Positions 63,470 through 64,000 of a stretch of 64,000 bases of DNA are shown piece after piece. The stretch lies in NCBI GenBank assembly GCA_016870155.1, contig VGCE01000008.1, positions 19,698 to 83,697 of the forward strand. Reading direction: 5' to 3'. A program made the position numbers and the translations under genes. The notes under the pieces are model-generated. The model was not told the origin of the DNA and did no database searches. It worked only from the letters and a program-made list of their open reading frames with translations. The DNA comes from Actinomycetota bacterium. GTDB taxonomy: Bacteria > Actinomycetota > Thermoleophilia > Miltoncostaeales > Miltoncostaeaceae. Every line of letters begins with the position of its first letter. Within the stretch, counting starts at the first letter, position 1.

Positions 63470-63841
63470 ATGAACAAGCTCACCGCCACGTCCGCGGCTG
63501 CCGTCGTCGCCGGCGTGATGTAGGTGCAAAAGGCCGTGCCCAACGCCACGCTCGGCGGTTCGGCCAGCTCATACTTCTACCTATCCAACGGAGGCGGCAA
63601 GGTGTCGATCTCGAAGGTCGTGACCAAGGGCTTCGACAGCACGCAGACGGTCACCATCACCCCGCCGTCGGGCAAGACCCTCAACCAAGGCCTCGCGACG
63701 ATCTCGGGCGGCGACCTGGGCTCGATGATCATCCGGTCGACCCAGACCACGAACTCCGCCTACAAGATCAACCTCGCGTTCCCGGGCGAGCAGGGCCGCC
63801 AGGGCACTCTGACCTTCCGCCTGCAGCTCTTCAACGGCTAG
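63470..63841 (+). pseudogene. secreted protein gene interrupted by an in-frame amber codon
   Basis: AGGAGAG precedes ATG 63470, which opens a signal-peptide-like MNKLTATSAAAVVAGVM, then TAG at 63521-63523, and in the same frame 105 more residues of coding quality (VQKAVPNATLGGSASSYFYL, TVTITPPSGKTLNQG, FRLQLFNG). The body is beta-rich and lacks an export signal of its own. Most likely a nonsense mutation or a small deletion; readthrough or a sequencing error cannot be excluded. Confidence 0.55.
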
Positions 63842-63847
63842 CCGCGG

Positions 63848-64000
63848 CTAGGAGCGCAGTGCCAGGCCCTCCTCGTGCAGACGCCTGGCTCGCTCCATGT
63901 TGATCGCATCGGGCCCCTCGCCCTCCTCACCGGGGACCTCCAGGATCACCGGGAGGCCCTGGAGGGCGGGGTGGCCCAGGATGCGCCTGAAGCCGTCCTC
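63848..64000 (-). CDS. nfo: deoxyribonuclease IV (endonuclease IV), C-terminal end only
   Basis: The last 50 residues are visible before the window edge: EDGFRRILGHPALQGLPVIL, then EVPGEEGEGPD and ERARRLHEEGLAL. This matches the end of AP endonuclease IV, where the Glu of ILEVPG is a metal ligand. Repairs abasic sites. The rest lies outside the window. Confidence 0.8.
   Translation of the reverse strand, partial: EDGFRRILGHPALQGLPVILEVPGEEGEGPDAINMERARRLHEEGLALRS

Overview
The window is 64 kb of very GC-rich DNA from one chromosome, densely packed with core genes. The high GC, the gene order uvrC-rapZ-yvcK followed by gap-pgk-tpiA-gpmI, frequent GTG starts, and the DUF2510, CcmE/CcmF and DUF7144-like genes point to Actinobacteriota. 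I infer a Thermoleophilia-like lineage, but no rRNA is present to prove it. No transposase, prophage or CRISPR array is visible. Two tRNA-Gly genes (CCC and TCC) are present. The edges cut two genes: a beta-propeller protein at the left and a DNase IV (nfo) 3' end at the right.

Layout. 0-8 kb: secreted proteins, including a propeller protein and a trypsin that share one 164-residue C-terminal module, plus an SGNH hydrolase, an alcohol dehydrogenase, a methyltransferase and a GH3-like protein. 8-15 kb: an (alpha/alpha)6 glycosidase, thrS, small membrane proteins, and three overlapping TadE-like genes whose last member is fused to VanY and lytic transglycosylase domains. 15-25 kb: uvrC-rapZ-yvcK, a DUF1097-like membrane protein, a DUF7144-like protein that runs in frame without a stop into gap, then pgk-tpiA-gpmI. 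The whiA gene usual at this position is absent. 25-32 kb: a minus-strand operon of a phosphoesterase, a desulfurase-like protein lacking its PLP lysine, and a TusA-like protein, divergent from rlmH and argS; then a secreted M35-type protease and tRNA-Gly. 32-38 kb: exported enzymes (deacetylase, Ntn amidase, TolB-like lipoprotein, GH73-like) and two gene remnants meeting head to head. 38-47 kb: fatty-acid desaturase, FAD oxidoreductase and a DUF1365-cyclopropane synthase fusion; msrB; ccmE-ccmF-ccmI-like genes for cytochrome c maturation. 47-64 kb: two M23 peptidases (the first behind a structured leader), argG, dnaE, a nitronate monooxygenase, an enolase-superfamily protein, a haloacetate dehalogenase-like hydrolase, a cyclophilin lipoprotein and a CopC-like protein.

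The strongest window-wide signal concerns transcription. At 24 genes a TANNNT box lies at a nearly fixed distance (6-10 nt) before the start codon, with little or no room for a 5' UTR. This suggests widespread leaderless mRNAs. Downstream genes in operons are mostly joined by ATGA, GTGA or TAATG overlaps, while a minority of first genes carry a clear Shine-Dalgarno instead. Two genes appear to start with ATC, each at the exact place predicted by its -10 box or Shine-Dalgarno.
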